From Noviherbaspirillum sp. Root189 (GTDB taxonomy: Bacteria; Pseudomonadota; Gammaproteobacteria; Burkholderiales; Burkholderiaceae_D): DNA of 64,000 nucleotides. The position numbers were made by a program, and so were the translations under genes. The stretch is taken from contig NZ_LMHZ01000019.1 in the NCBI RefSeq assembly GCF_001428545.1, positions 1 through 64,000 on the forward strand. The letters run 5' to 3'. Positions within the stretch are counted from its first letter, which is position 1; every line of letters begins with the position of its first letter. Positions 32,289-41,008 of the stretch are shown here, piece by piece. The notes below the pieces were generated by a model that had not been told where the DNA came from, ran no database searches, and saw only the letters and a list, made by a program, of their open reading frames with translations.

Positions 32289-34231
32289 ATCTCGAGCGCC
32301 CGGCTTCCTTCATTCCAGTTCCCCAGTGCTGCGTTGATCGCCTCCAGCCGCTGCCTGAAGGTATTGATATGGATGTTCTGTTCCGCCGCTGTCGCGCGTG
32401 CATTATGGCCGTTGTCCAGATAGGACAGCAGCGTGCGGGCAAGTTCCGTCTTGCGCTGTTGTCCGCCCTGATACAGTTTGCCGAGCGTCGATGTCAGGAA
32501 GGCTTCGATATCCCCGGTATTGCGCCGATCAAACAGAAACGCATATAAGGCCAGTTCCTGTTCCAGGAAAATCGCGCCGCTTCGACCGAGTGCCTTCAGC
32601 GTGGACAGGCAACGCAGCATGGATTGATAACATTCGGGCAAGGCCGCAAGTTGCGTGACAGGTTTCGACACGACGCCGGTCACTGATTCTTTCATCTCGC
32701 GTGTGAGGTATTGCTGCAAGGTGTCACGCAATTCATTGTGGGCGGTCAGCGTGGAAACGAACACGATGGCGCCATCGAAATCGTCGAATAGCGTACCGGC
32801 CAGCTGGAGCTTGCCACGCATCTTCCTGAGCACATAACTGCTGTTGTCATTCTCCACCTCGATGACGGCCACGCAGAGCGGCTGGTTGAGCGACAGGCCA
32901 TGGCGCGCAGCCTGCTCCGTCAGTCTTGGCAGATTGGGTCGGGAACTGCTCAGCAAGCCACGAAAAATTGCCGGGATTTCTTCTCTCGCCGCATACTGAT
33001 TGCGCTCCTGCGATAGCAGTACCACGCCGGTCACCATCGAGCTGCGCTCGAAGATACGGACCTCGACATCGTTGAGTTCGCGTGCGGTACGAATAATCAG
33101 TCCGCCAAGCAAACCCCGGCTGCCGACCACCGCAGAGACACGGCAGACTTCATCCGGCGTCACATAGGCGGTGACCGACCGGCCCAGTATCCGGCTTTCC
33201 ACCAGCGCGGCGTGAATCTTGTCCTGACGCGTATAAAACAGTTCCTGCGCCTTCCGTCCATCGTCCCCGGCAGCGGAGGATGCCATGCCAGTTTCACCGG
33301 AGGCATACATCAGTTGTTCACCATCATCGATTGCGCTGACAGCGCCTTCAAGCATGTGTGCAACCATTTCGCAGATGTCCCTGAGTCCGCCGCCACGCGC
33401 AACCAGCGACGTCAGCTGCTCGTGCGCTTCGGCGGCAATCTGGGTGTCGGCGCTCTGCTTCTTGAGCATCGCGTTTGCATCACTGGCCTGTTTGAGAGCG
33501 ACCTGCGTCTGCTCGAACAAGCGCGCATTTTCAATCGCAACCGAGGCATGGGCCGCCAGGGTCGAGAGGATGGACATTTCCCAGCTGTTGTACGAGCGAA
33601 CATAGCGGTCACCGACAAACAGCACGCCGATCACCTCGATGCCCGACATCAGCGGCACACCGAGTATCGATCTGATTCCTTCCTCCGTGACTGCGGTATC
33701 AATCGGCCCGAAATGGGAAAACCGAGCATCGCTGCCGTACTCGGCGGAGGTGTACGGTGCCCGGTTGCGAGCGACGTAACCGCAGATGCCTACATCGCGG
33801 GGAACACGGATCTTCTTGAAATTTTCCGAAAAGGCACCGTCCGTAGCACGCACGTAGAAATCACCCTGACTGCGATCGTAAATCGACAGATAACCGATAT
33901 CCGCATTCATCAGTTTGCGGGCGCGATGCACGATGGCCTGCAGGGTATGGTCGAGATCGCGGATTGCGGTCAGGTCCTGCGCGGTTTCAATGACGGCATT
34001 GAGGCCGCGTTCACGTTGCTGGTATTCGTCGAAACGCTCGCGGATCATGAGCGCCATCTGGACACTCTGCTGCAAGGCTTTCCCGGCGGCACCTGAAGAC
34101 ACCGTGTCGATGCGCCGCTGTAGCTGCGCAAATTCTTCCCTGCCAGCGTTCTGGTAAAGAAGCGTGGTTATCTCCCGAAAAAGTTCGCTGTCGCTTTCCG
34201 GCAGGAATTCTCTGGCTTGCGGTGTGGTCAC
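32231..34231 (-). CDS. GAF-domain PucR-type transcriptional regulator (second copy)
   Basis: 666 aa from GTG 34231, which has GAGGAAA upstream; an ATG at 34282 would add 17 residues. The layout matches the regulator at 24655: N-terminal helices, GAF domain (VIETAQDLTAIRDLDHTLQA to LAAHASVAIENARLF), coiled coil, second sensory region, and C-terminal PucR-type HTH (LLSYLDNGHNARATAAEQNI, then HINTFRQRLEAI). The two share the GDRY-RSY and ILATLAAHASVA-type blocks and are clear paralogues. It is divergent from the HMG-CoA reductase gene and is its likely activator. Confidence 0.87.
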   Translation of the reverse strand: MTTPQAREFLPESDSELFREITTLLYQNAGREEFAQLQRRIDTVSSGAAGKALQQSVQMALMIRERFDEYQQRERGLNAVIETAQDLTAIRDLDHTLQAIVHRARKLMNADIGYLSIYDRSQGDFYVRATDGAFSENFKKIRVPRDVGICGYVARNRAPYTSAEYGSDARFSHFGPIDTAVTEEGIRSILGVPLMSGIEVIGVLFVGDRYVRSYNSWEMSILSTLAAHASVAIENARLFEQTQVALKQASDANAMLKKQSADTQIAAEAHEQLTSLVARGGGLRDICEMVAHMLEGAVSAIDDGEQLMYASGETGMASSAAGDDGRKAQELFYTRQDKIHAALVESRILGRSVTAYVTPDEVCRVSAVVGSRGLLGGLIIRTARELNDVEVRIFERSSMVTGVVLLSQERNQYAAREEIPAIFRGLLSSSRPNLPRLTEQAARHGLSLNQPLCVAVIEVENDNSSYVLRKMRGKLQLAGTLFDDFDGAIVFVSTLTAHNELRDTLQQYLTREMKESVTGVVSKPVTQLAALPECYQSMLRCLSTLKALGRSGAIFLEQELALYAFLFDRRNTGDIEAFLTSTLGKLYQGGQQRKTELARTLLSYLDNGHNARATAAEQNIHINTFRQRLEAINAALGNWNEGSRALEIHVALRLWRLRDDEAAGLL

Positions 34232-34355
34232 TGCGCTTTCCTCATCATTAAGTAGCCGATTGCTTTGCCAGTCCTGGCACAACCATCCTGGTGTTTTATG
34301 TACTTTAGCTCCATCACACGCAAGCGCGAATACATATTGTTCTTGCGACGCAGCA

Positions 34356-34509
34356 AATTCCGGCTACAACTGCATGCGGAATTCTGAAAAAAGCACAGTG
34401 ATTACAAGCAGGTAGGAAAATTGTTGCACTGCTGCGACGTTTAAACAAGAAGAATAGTCACAAGCTCATCAAACATAAAAATAATTTTCTTATGTGTTTT
34501 ATACACATA
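34356..34509. promoter_or_regulatory. Divergent promoter region with two inverted repeats
   Basis: The gap between the GAF-PucR gene and the HMG-CoA reductase gene (34232-34597) holds no gene. It contains AATTCCG / CGGAATT at 34356-34362 and 34377-34383, and a perfect TATGTGT-TTTAT-ACACATA at 34491-34509, about 90 bp before the reductase start. Either could be the operator of the adjacent regulator. The assignment is from symmetry and position. Confidence 0.4.
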
Positions 34510-34597
34510 GAGAATCCGCTGCGTCGCTACTAGACTCCCGATGAATCAACAGCCGCGCATGACCGGTGCGGCGAGCTTATCTACAGGAGACCAGCAG

Positions 34598-35878
34598 ATG
34601 ACAGTCGATTCGCGATTGCCGAATTTTCGTGCACTTGAACCCGCCCAGCGCCTTGCGGAAATCGCCGCCAGGACCGGACTGACCCCGGAAGAGCAGGCCC
34701 TGATTGCCGAGCCCGGCGCATTGCCGCTCGACGTCGCGAACGGCATGATCGAGAACGTGATCGGCAAGTTCGAACTGCCTTTCGCGGTCGCAGGAAATTT
34801 TCAGCTCAACGGGCGGGATGTGCTGGTGCCGATGGTGGTCGAAGAGCCGTCGGTTGTCGCAGCCGCCTCGTACATGGCCAAACTGATCCGCGAAGCGGGC
34901 GGCTTTCGTACCTCGAGTACCGGACCGCTGATGCGCGCCCAGGTGCAGATCATGGGTCTCGCCGATCCCAATGGCGCACGGCATGCACTGCTTAACAGCC
35001 GCGCCGAAATCATCGAAATTGCAAACAGCCGCGACAAGGTGCTGATCGGGCTGGGTGGCGGTTGCAAGGACATTGAGGTACACGTGTTTCCCGATACGCC
35101 GCGCGGTCCCATGGTGGTCATGCACCTGATCGTCGACGTGCGCGACGCCATGGGCGCCAATACCGTCAACACCATGGCTGAAGCGGTTGCCGGCCGTGTC
35201 GAAGCGATCACCGGCGGCAAGGTGCGACTGCGTATTCTGTCCAATCTCGCCGATCTGCGTCTTGCGCGTGCCCGCGTGCAGGTGCCGGCAGAACTGTTGC
35301 ACAGCAAGGAGTACAGCGGCGAAGAAGTCGTGCACGGTATCGTCGATGCCTGCACATTCGCGGCAGTCGATCCTTACCGCGCCGCCACGCACAACAAGGG
35401 CATCATGAATGGCATCGATCCGGTGATCGTTGCCACCGGCAATGACTGGCGTGCGGTGGAAGCCGGCGCGCATGCCTATGCCTGCCGCAGTGGCAGCTAT
35501 ACCTCGCTGACGACCTGGGAAATATCCAGAAACGGCGACCTGGTAGGTACCATAGAAATGCCCATGCCGGTCGGACTCGTCGGCGGCGCTACCAGGACAC
35601 ATCCTCTGGCGCAGCTGTCGCTGAAAATCCTGCAGACCACGACGGCGCAGGAACTCGGCGAGGTTGCCGTTGCCGTTGGCCTTGCCCAGAACATGGGCGC
35701 GTTGCGCGCACTGGCGACCGAAGGCATACAGCGCGGTCACATGGCGCTGCATGCGCGCAATATCGCGATCGCCGCCGGCGCGAATGCCGCCGACATCGAC
35801 TGGGTCGTGCGCGAAATGGTCGCCGCCAGGGATGTACGCGTCGACTTCGCAGTCAAGCTGCTGAACGAGCGCACGTAA
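34598..35878 (+). CDS. mvaA: Hydroxymethylglutaryl-CoA reductase, degradative (class II)
   Basis: 426 aa from ATG 34598, preceded by AGGAGA at good spacing; an upstream ATG at 34541 is less likely. Class II features are [15 protein letters not shown] with catalytic E52, [13 protein letters not shown], the catalytic lysine in THNKGIMNG, the aspartate in TGNDW and the histidine in [11 protein letters not shown]. In bacteria such as Pseudomonas mevalonii this enzyme oxidises mevalonate to HMG-CoA for growth. No HMG-CoA lyase or other mevalonate gene lies nearby, so the degradative direction is inferred from class and from the adjacent activator and binding protein. Confidence 0.9.
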   Translation: MTVDSRLPNFRALEPAQRLAEIAARTGLTPEEQALIAEPGALPLDVANGMIENVIGKFELPFAVAGNFQLNGRDVLVPMVVEEPSVVAAASYMAKLIREAGGFRTSSTGPLMRAQVQIMGLADPNGARHALLNSRAEIIEIANSRDKVLIGLGGGCKDIEVHVFPDTPRGPMVVMHLIVDVRDAMGANTVNTMAEAVAGRVEAITGGKVRLRILSNLADLRLARARVQVPAELLHSKEYSGEEVVHGIVDACTFAAVDPYRAATHNKGIMNGIDPVIVATGNDWRAVEAGAHAYACRSGSYTSLTTWEISRNGDLVGTIEMPMPVGLVGGATRTHPLAQLSLKILQTTTAQELGEVAVAVGLAQNMGALRALATEGIQRGHMALHARNIAIAAGANAADIDWVVREMVAARDVRVDFAVKLLNERT

Positions 35879-35914
35879 GCTCCAAGGCATGCAGGTCTGA
35901 GCGGCCTGCAGCAA

Positions 35915-35940
35915 TTGTCACGAGTTGTCACGTTTTCACG
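35915..35940 (+). promoter_or_regulatory. Short direct repeats upstream of binding-protein gene
   Basis: TTGTCACG occurs at 35915-35922 and again at 35925-35932, then a partial copy TTTTCACG at 35933-35940, about 70 bp before the next start. The 10-bp period puts them on one face of the helix. They may be activator sites or overlapping -35 elements. Confidence 0.3.
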
Positions 35941-36007
35941 GTAAGGTAGTTTCCAACAACAACAGCGGACGGCCTGATGGCTCCACAGTCCGCAACAGGA
36001 GATACAC

Positions 36008-37237
36008 ATGAACAGCCCCATCCGCTTTGCACTGACCTCCATCGCTGCCGCTGCAGCCTTCGCTTGCCTTGGGTCCGCCCACGCGCAGGCGCCAAAAGCC
36101 GCATCGTCCGGCGAACCCTTCCGTATCGGCTTCATCACCGACATGTCCGGTCCCTACGCCGACACGGATGGCTCCGGCGGTCTGGAAGCGATCAGGATGG
36201 CGGTCGAGGATGCCGGCGGCACTATCCTCGGGCGCAAGATTGAAGTCCTGTCGGCGGACCACCAGAACAAGGCGGACACCGCGGCGGCAAGGGCGCGTGA
36301 ATGGATAGACCAGCAGGATCTGAAGATGCTGATCGGCGGGGTCAATTCCGCCGCCGGCCTGGCGATGAACCAGGTGATCGCCGACAAGAAGCGTGTCTAT
36401 TTCAACGTCGGCGCGGCCACCGCGCGACTCACCAACGAAGACTGCACGCCCTATACCGTGCACTACGAATACGACACCGTCGCCCTTGCCAAGGGAACCG
36501 GTTCGGCAGTGGTCGGCACCGGCGGCAAGTCCTGGTATTTCCTGGTTGCCGACTATGCATTCGGCGCGTCGCTGTTCAACGATACGAGCGAAGTCATCAA
36601 GGCCAGCGGCGGAACGGTACTGGGATCGGTCAAGCATCCGCCAAGCGCCAACGACATGTCGTCTTTCCTGTTGCAGGCCCAGGCATCCAAGGCACAGGTG
36701 CTCGGTCTGGCCAATGCCGGTGCGGACACCATCAACTCCATCAAGGCGGCCAATGACTTTGGATTGACAAAGAATATGAAGCTGGCCGGCCTGCTGATGA
36801 CGATCAATGATATTCACGGCCTGGGGTTGCCGGTCGCCCAGGGCTTGCTCATGACGGACAGCTGGTACTGGGACAAGGATGAGGCTTCACGCAAGTTCGC
36901 CAGCCGCTTCTTCCAGAAGATGAAAAAGATGCCGAGTACCCATCAGGCCGCTGACTACTCGGTCGCCGCTACTTACCTGAAGGCTGTCAAGGCGGCCGGC
37001 ACTGATGAGGCGGACAAGGTCATGGCCGAGCTTAAGAAAATGAAGATCGACGACTTTTACGCGAAGGGTTATATCCGTCAGGACGGTCGCTACATCCATG
37101 ACATGTACCTGATGCAGGTAAAGACGCCGGCTGAATCCAAAAAGCCCTGGGATTACCTGAAAACGGTGGCGACCATTCCGGGCGAGGACGCGTTTACCAA
37201 GACGGCTGATTCCAAGTGTTCGCTGCTCAAAAAATAA
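36008..37237 (+). CDS. ABC transporter substrate-binding protein, Liv family (orphan)
   Basis: 409 aa. The Sec signal peptide is PIRFALTSIAAAAAFACLGS with cleavage near AHAQA. The type I periplasmic-binding fold has IGFITDMSGPYADTDGSGG, then AARAREWIDQQDLKMLIGG. It has no permease or ATPase genes beside it and ends at a strong terminator, so it must use a transporter from elsewhere, possibly the LivHMGF set at 21191-24552. Following the HMG-CoA reductase gene suggests mevalonate or a related acid as ligand, which is inference. Confidence 0.88.
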   Translation: MNSPIRFALTSIAAAAAFACLGSAHAQAPKAASSGEPFRIGFITDMSGPYADTDGSGGLEAIRMAVEDAGGTILGRKIEVLSADHQNKADTAAARAREWIDQQDLKMLIGGVNSAAGLAMNQVIADKKRVYFNVGAATARLTNEDCTPYTVHYEYDTVALAKGTGSAVVGTGGKSWYFLVADYAFGASLFNDTSEVIKASGGTVLGSVKHPPSANDMSSFLLQAQASKAQVLGLANAGADTINSIKAANDFGLTKNMKLAGLLMTINDIHGLGLPVAQGLLMTDSWYWDKDEASRKFASRFFQKMKKMPSTHQAADYSVAATYLKAVKAAGTDEADKVMAELKKMKIDDFYAKGYIRQDGRYIHDMYLMQVKTPAESKKPWDYLKTVATIPGEDAFTKTADSKCSLLKK

Positions 37238-37267
37238 GCACAGCAAGCGTCTGAAACACACGTTCAG

Positions 37268-37345
37268 GACGCCGCAGCAATATCGATGGCCGTATCGACC
37301 TACCTGCGGACATCGATACGGCTGCGGCGTCTTGTTTTATTTTTA
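37268..37345 (+). terminator. Intrinsic terminator after the orphan binding protein
   Basis: GACGCCGCAGC (37268-37278) is exactly complementary to GCTGCGGCGTC (37321-37331), with further pairing between inner copies of a CGTATCGA-type sequence. The hairpin is followed by TTGTTTTATTTTT. Confidence 0.85.
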
Positions 37346-37358
37346 TCCTGTTTTATTT

Positions 37359-38141
37359 TTATCGCAAACCGCCGTAGGCAACGCCGTTATTGCGGGCCGA
37401 GTCCGTGGCGGCCAGCAACAACTGACGCTTCCCGTTCGCAGCAAGGTAATCGATCGCAATGCCTTTCAGTGTCTGGTTCGCAAAGCGGCATGGCGCCGCG
37501 CCGAAGGTCAGTGCCAGGTCGAACACATTCTTGCCTGATGCACGGGGCGTGACAGTGCCGCTGAATGCGCAACCGCCGGACGATGCCGCGGAAGATGCCG
37601 TTATGGCACCATCCAGTCCGATCTGGAGGTTGACTGCGACCCCCTGCAAGTCAGTCAGTGTCCAGTTGCCGTTGATGCCGGCGGTGCTGGCTGCAGTGCC
37701 ATAGTTGTACTGACTGCTCTTGATGACCGTGCTGGTAAATGTGATGGTCGATGAACCCTCGACGACCGTGCCGTTGAGGTTGGCGCCAGCCGCATAGGAT
37801 GCATTCAGCGAGCCGAGGTAGGCTATGCCATCCGTCGCGAAATCCTTCAGATCGCTTGCTGTAAAACTGCCGTTGCTTGCCTTACCGCTGGCATGCATGA
37901 ACCCCTTCGGTGCAAAACTGCCGTTGGTCAGACTGCCATAGACGGAATAGAACTGATCATCCTCCAGCACCAGCATCGTGATATCGCGATCATCGGAAAG
38001 CTTGCCCGTATAGCCACCTTGCACCGCAGAGGTCTTGACGACAGTGTCGGGTTTCCAGAGCTCTTCGATGCCTGCGCCGCAACCTGCAAGCAATGCCGAC
38101 GCAAGGACGGTTGTGGCGATACCGGCAATACATGATTTCAT
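37359..38141 (-). CDS. Hypothetical lipoprotein
   Basis: 260 aa. The N-terminus has a lipoprotein signal peptide with lipobox LLAGC (cysteine at about 21), so it should be lipid-anchored in the envelope. The mature part is rich in Gly, Ser, Thr and Ala, with repeated short beta-strand-like segments (GGYTGKLSDDRD, NGSFTASDL, INGNWTLTDLQGV) and two further cysteines (GGCAFSG, APCRFAN) that may form a disulfide. Family not recognised. Confidence 0.75.
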   Translation of the reverse strand: MKSCIAGIATTVLASALLAGCGAGIEELWKPDTVVKTSAVQGGYTGKLSDDRDITMLVLEDDQFYSVYGSLTNGSFAPKGFMHASGKASNGSFTASDLKDFATDGIAYLGSLNASYAAGANLNGTVVEGSSTITFTSTVIKSSQYNYGTAASTAGINGNWTLTDLQGVAVNLQIGLDGAITASSAASSGGCAFSGTVTPRASGKNVFDLALTFGAAPCRFANQTLKGIAIDYLAANGKRQLLLAATDSARNNGVAYGGLR

Positions 38142-38736
38142 TTCTGCTTACCCTGCTATGTTTCAATAAAGCAGTTAACGTACAGCAAGTGCATGCTTTC
38201 TGGTATGCCGCCTCACGGTTTTAGTGAACAAGAGGCACGCCTGGCGAACCATTCGATGTCACGCCGCCACATTTTCTAAACACATCGTCAACACAAGGAG
38301 CACGCTATCCATGAATGACAGGGACGTACGAGCGATGTAAGAGGGCGATGCGTCTGCATCCTGCCGCGATGTGACCGGTCATTGCGGTAAGCGCGGAACG
38401 AGGGTTCCTTCGCAATGCATGCTCACCTTGACCTGTATCAGGAGAGTGGCGAGTGGGTCCCAATCGAATTGGGCATCAGGTGCCTATGATGAAAGCGAGG
38501 CGCTGTCCGTTCAGGCATATAGGTCAGGCATCCGCATGCCCGCTGAATCGGCGACGCTGCAAAGGCAGCGACTACGTCATGCTTATCCATATTGATCGAT
38601 ATTCTGCACCGGACAGGCAATCCGTTCGTGTGCCGGACGCTACGTTTCGGATCGGACGCGAGACTATCTCACTAATGCCATCGAGCATGCCGCCACCGTT
38701 GCTAACCTGACTGCCAATCAACATGCATGGAGGTAC
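38142..38736. other. Intergenic region, no gene seen
   Basis: About 595 bp between a leftward lipoprotein gene and a rightward oxidase gene. Short open frames here lack coding character and ribosome-binding sites. It should hold two divergent promoters; no repeat or RNA gene is recognised. Confidence 0.4.
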
Positions 38737-40128
38737 ATGATGACCACGATGAAGCATGACGTCATTGACGATTTCAAGACCCAGCTTCGCGGCGAACTGC
38801 TGGAGCCCGGTGATACGGGATTCGATGAAGCACGCAAGGTATGGAATGCCATGATTGATCGCAAGCCTGCGATGATCGTACGCTGCCTGGGTGTGGCCGA
38901 TGTAATGCGTTCGGTTGCGTTTGCGCGGGACCATGACTTGGCGCTGGCCGTGCGTGGCGGCGGTCATAACATTGCAGGCAGTGCCATCTGCAATGACGGA
39001 CTGGTCATCGATCTGTCGCGGATGAAGTCCGTACGGATCGATCCTGATGGGCACCGCGCCTTTGTGGAGCCCGGTGTGCTTCTCAGTGAATTTGATCATG
39101 AAGCACAGGCCTTCGGTCTGGTCACACCTTTGGGCATCAACTCCACCACCGGTGTAGCCGGCCTTACATTGGGCGGCGGCTTTGGCTGGCTGACGCGCCG
39201 GCTGGGGCTCGCTGTCGATAATCTGCTTGCGGCCGATATCGTGACCGCCGACGGCAAGCTGCTGCATGTCAATGAGCAATCGCATCCGGATGTTTTCTGG
39301 GCCATCCGTGGCGGCGGCGGCAACTTTGGCGTCGTGACGATGTTTGAGTTCAAATTGCATGCGGTCGGCCCCGAAATCTTTGGCGGCCTGATCGTGTTTC
39401 CCTTCGAGCAGGCCGAGACGGTTCTGCAACGCTTCCGCGACTTCGTACTCACCATGCCCGACGAATTGGCCGTGTGGGCGGTGCTGCGCAAAGCGCCGCC
39501 GCTACCTTTCCTGCCGGCCGACATGCATGGCAAGGAAATCGTGGCGCTCGCCATTTGCTACTCGGGCGCGGTGGCCGACGGCAAGCGTGCGATCGAGGCC
39601 TTGTACACCTTCGGCACGCCCTGCGGCGAACATGTGGGGCCGATGCCTTACGAAAAATGGCAACAAACCTTCGATCCGCTGCTCGCACCGGGTTCACGCA
39701 ATTACTGGAAATCGCACAACTTCTCCACGCTGAATAACGAAGCCCTGCAGACGGTGATCGACTATGTCGGGAAGCTTCCCGGCCCGCAATGCGAAATCTT
39801 TATCGGCGTACTCGGCGGGCAGGCCAATCGTGTGCCGGCCGACGCGACGGCGTATGCGCATCGCGATGCGATCTTTGTGATGAACGTGCATACGCGCTGG
39901 GATGATGTCAATGAAGACACGCCCTGTGTCGCATGGGCGCGGGAATTCTTCGACGTCACCACGAAGTATGCGACCGGGGGTGTCTACGTCAACTTCCTGA
40001 CGGAAGATGAATCGTCGCGGATAAAGGCAGCGTACGGCGTTAACTATGATCGGCTGGTGCAGGTCAAGGGCCGCTATGATCCGCGCAACCTGTTCCGTCA
40101 AAACCAGAATATCCAGCCGCCCGCATAG
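38737..40128 (+). CDS. FAD-binding oxidoreductase of the berberine-bridge-enzyme type
   Basis: 463 aa. The PCMH-type FAD domain has VRCLGVADVMRSVAFARDHD and RGGGHN, whose histidine usually carries the covalent 8-alpha FAD link. The second (cysteinyl) FAD link of bicovalent enzymes is absent: the usual cysteine region reads LGINSTTGVAGLTLGGG. A C-terminal BBE segment ends YGVNYDRLVQVKGRYDPRNL, then FRQNQNI. GGAGGT precedes two consecutive ATGs; 38740 has slightly better spacing than 38737. There is no export signal. The substrate (sugar, alcohol or alkaloid-like) is unknown, and neighbours give no clue. Confidence 0.88.
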   Translation: MMTTMKHDVIDDFKTQLRGELLEPGDTGFDEARKVWNAMIDRKPAMIVRCLGVADVMRSVAFARDHDLALAVRGGGHNIAGSAICNDGLVIDLSRMKSVRIDPDGHRAFVEPGVLLSEFDHEAQAFGLVTPLGINSTTGVAGLTLGGGFGWLTRRLGLAVDNLLAADIVTADGKLLHVNEQSHPDVFWAIRGGGGNFGVVTMFEFKLHAVGPEIFGGLIVFPFEQAETVLQRFRDFVLTMPDELAVWAVLRKAPPLPFLPADMHGKEIVALAICYSGAVADGKRAIEALYTFGTPCGEHVGPMPYEKWQQTFDPLLAPGSRNYWKSHNFSTLNNEALQTVIDYVGKLPGPQCEIFIGVLGGQANRVPADATAYAHRDAIFVMNVHTRWDDVNEDTPCVAWAREFFDVTTKYATGGVYVNFLTEDESSRIKAAYGVNYDRLVQVKGRYDPRNLFRQNQNIQPPA

Positions 40129-40353
40129 GGCAGGTAAGTGCTTGTGCGTTGTTGCACAGCTCCGGCGGGAGGCTGCCGGGTGCGCATGTCCGCCATTGCC
40201 TTCTTGTCGGAAGAGTAATGACGGACCTATTTATTGTTAGGCGGCTACGCTTGCTTGTTGCTGTTATGGCAGGCGTGTCGTCACAAACCGTCAATCCTTG
40301 ATAAGATGCCGCATATTTCGCACTCTTGCCGTGCGAGGATCTTTTCGACGGAT

Positions 40354-40758
40354 ATGTCTTCTACTCTTGCAACGCCTGGCTCATCCGACCGCATGTTCGG
40401 TTGCGTCATGAGCGGTTTCTTCCTGTTGGTTTCCGGTTTGCCCTTGTTGTCCGGCGGTGCCGCGCGGCGATGGGCATTTATGGTATCGGCCGCATTCCTG
40501 GCGTTTGCACTCGTACTGCCACGGCTTCTCGCGCCGCTCAATAAAGCGTGGACCCGCTTCGGGCTCGTGATGTCGTCGGTCATGAGTCCGATCGCACTCG
40601 GTGTATTGTTTTTTCTTGCCATTACACCGTACGGATGGCTGATGCGGCGTCTGGGTAAGGGTGCACTTCCTGTCGGTTTCTGTAAAGAGAGCGAAACCTA
40701 CTGGATAAAGCGCGATCCGCCCGGGCCGGAACCGGAAAGCCTGAAGGACCAGTTTTAA
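40354..40758 (+). CDS. SxtJ-family small membrane protein
   Basis: 134 aa from ATG 40354; the frame is open further upstream but that part is not protein-like. There are three or four hydrophobic segments (VMSGFFLLVSGLPLLSGG, MVSAAFLAFALVLPRLL, SSVMSPIALGVLFFLAITPY), then RRLGKGALPVGFC and a charged tail. SxtJ proteins are found beside DUF5989 proteins and carbamoyltransferases in many bacterial clusters; their role is not established. An intrinsic terminator separates it from the next gene. Confidence 0.75.
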   Translation: MSSTLATPGSSDRMFGCVMSGFFLLVSGLPLLSGGAARRWAFMVSAAFLAFALVLPRLLAPLNKAWTRFGLVMSSVMSPIALGVLFFLAITPYGWLMRRLGKGALPVGFCKESETYWIKRDPPGPEPESLKDQF

Positions 40759-40798
40759 CGCAAAGCCAGAAAGCGACACCGCAAGCGACCACCTATTT

Positions 40799-40825
40799 TC
40801 CTGCCCTACGGCAGGATTTTTGTTT
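40799..40825 (+). terminator. Intrinsic terminator/attenuator inside the SxtJ-carbamoyltransferase cluster
   Basis: TCCTGCC (40799-40805) and GGCAGGA (40810-40816) form a perfect stem with loop CTAC, followed by TTTTTGTTT. Directly after it the decamer GTTTACTGAC is repeated in tandem (40822-40841). It lies 41 bp after the SxtJ stop and about 30 bp before the DUF5989 start, so it should reduce read-through between them. Confidence 0.85.
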
Positions 40826-40852
40826 ACTGACGTTTACTGACGAGACGGCACG

Positions 40853-41002
40853 ATGTCATTTATCAAAGAGTTATTTTTCTTCATGCGCATGCGCAAGAAA
40901 TTCTGGCTTGCGCCTATTTTTCTGGTCATTGCCTTGCTGGGCATGCTTGTCGTGGTCACGCACGGTTCGGCCATTGCGCCGTTCATTTACACGCTGTTCT
41001 GA
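40853..41002 (+). CDS. DUF5989-family small membrane protein
   Basis: 49 aa. It starts MSFIKELFFFMRMRKKFWLA, then a single membrane segment (PIFLVIALLGMLVVVTHGSA) and ends IAPFIYTLF. This pattern is typical of DUF5989 proteins, which sit between SxtJ-like proteins and carbamoyltransferases. It ends 6 bp before the carbamoyltransferase start, so the two are probably co-translated. Function is unknown; a membrane anchor or partner for the enzyme is a reasonable guess. Confidence 0.8.
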   Translation: MSFIKELFFFMRMRKKFWLAPIFLVIALLGMLVVVTHGSAIAPFIYTLF

Positions 41003-41008
41003 GCCGCA

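Noticed and set aside
34577..35914. A 445-codon open frame opposite the HMG-CoA reductase gene
   Set aside because: The reductase has every class II motif; the opposite frame is His/Arg/Asp-rich and not protein-like.
38371..38595. Small gene in the gap before the FAD oxidase
   Set aside because: No ribosome-binding site, no family, composition not protein-like.
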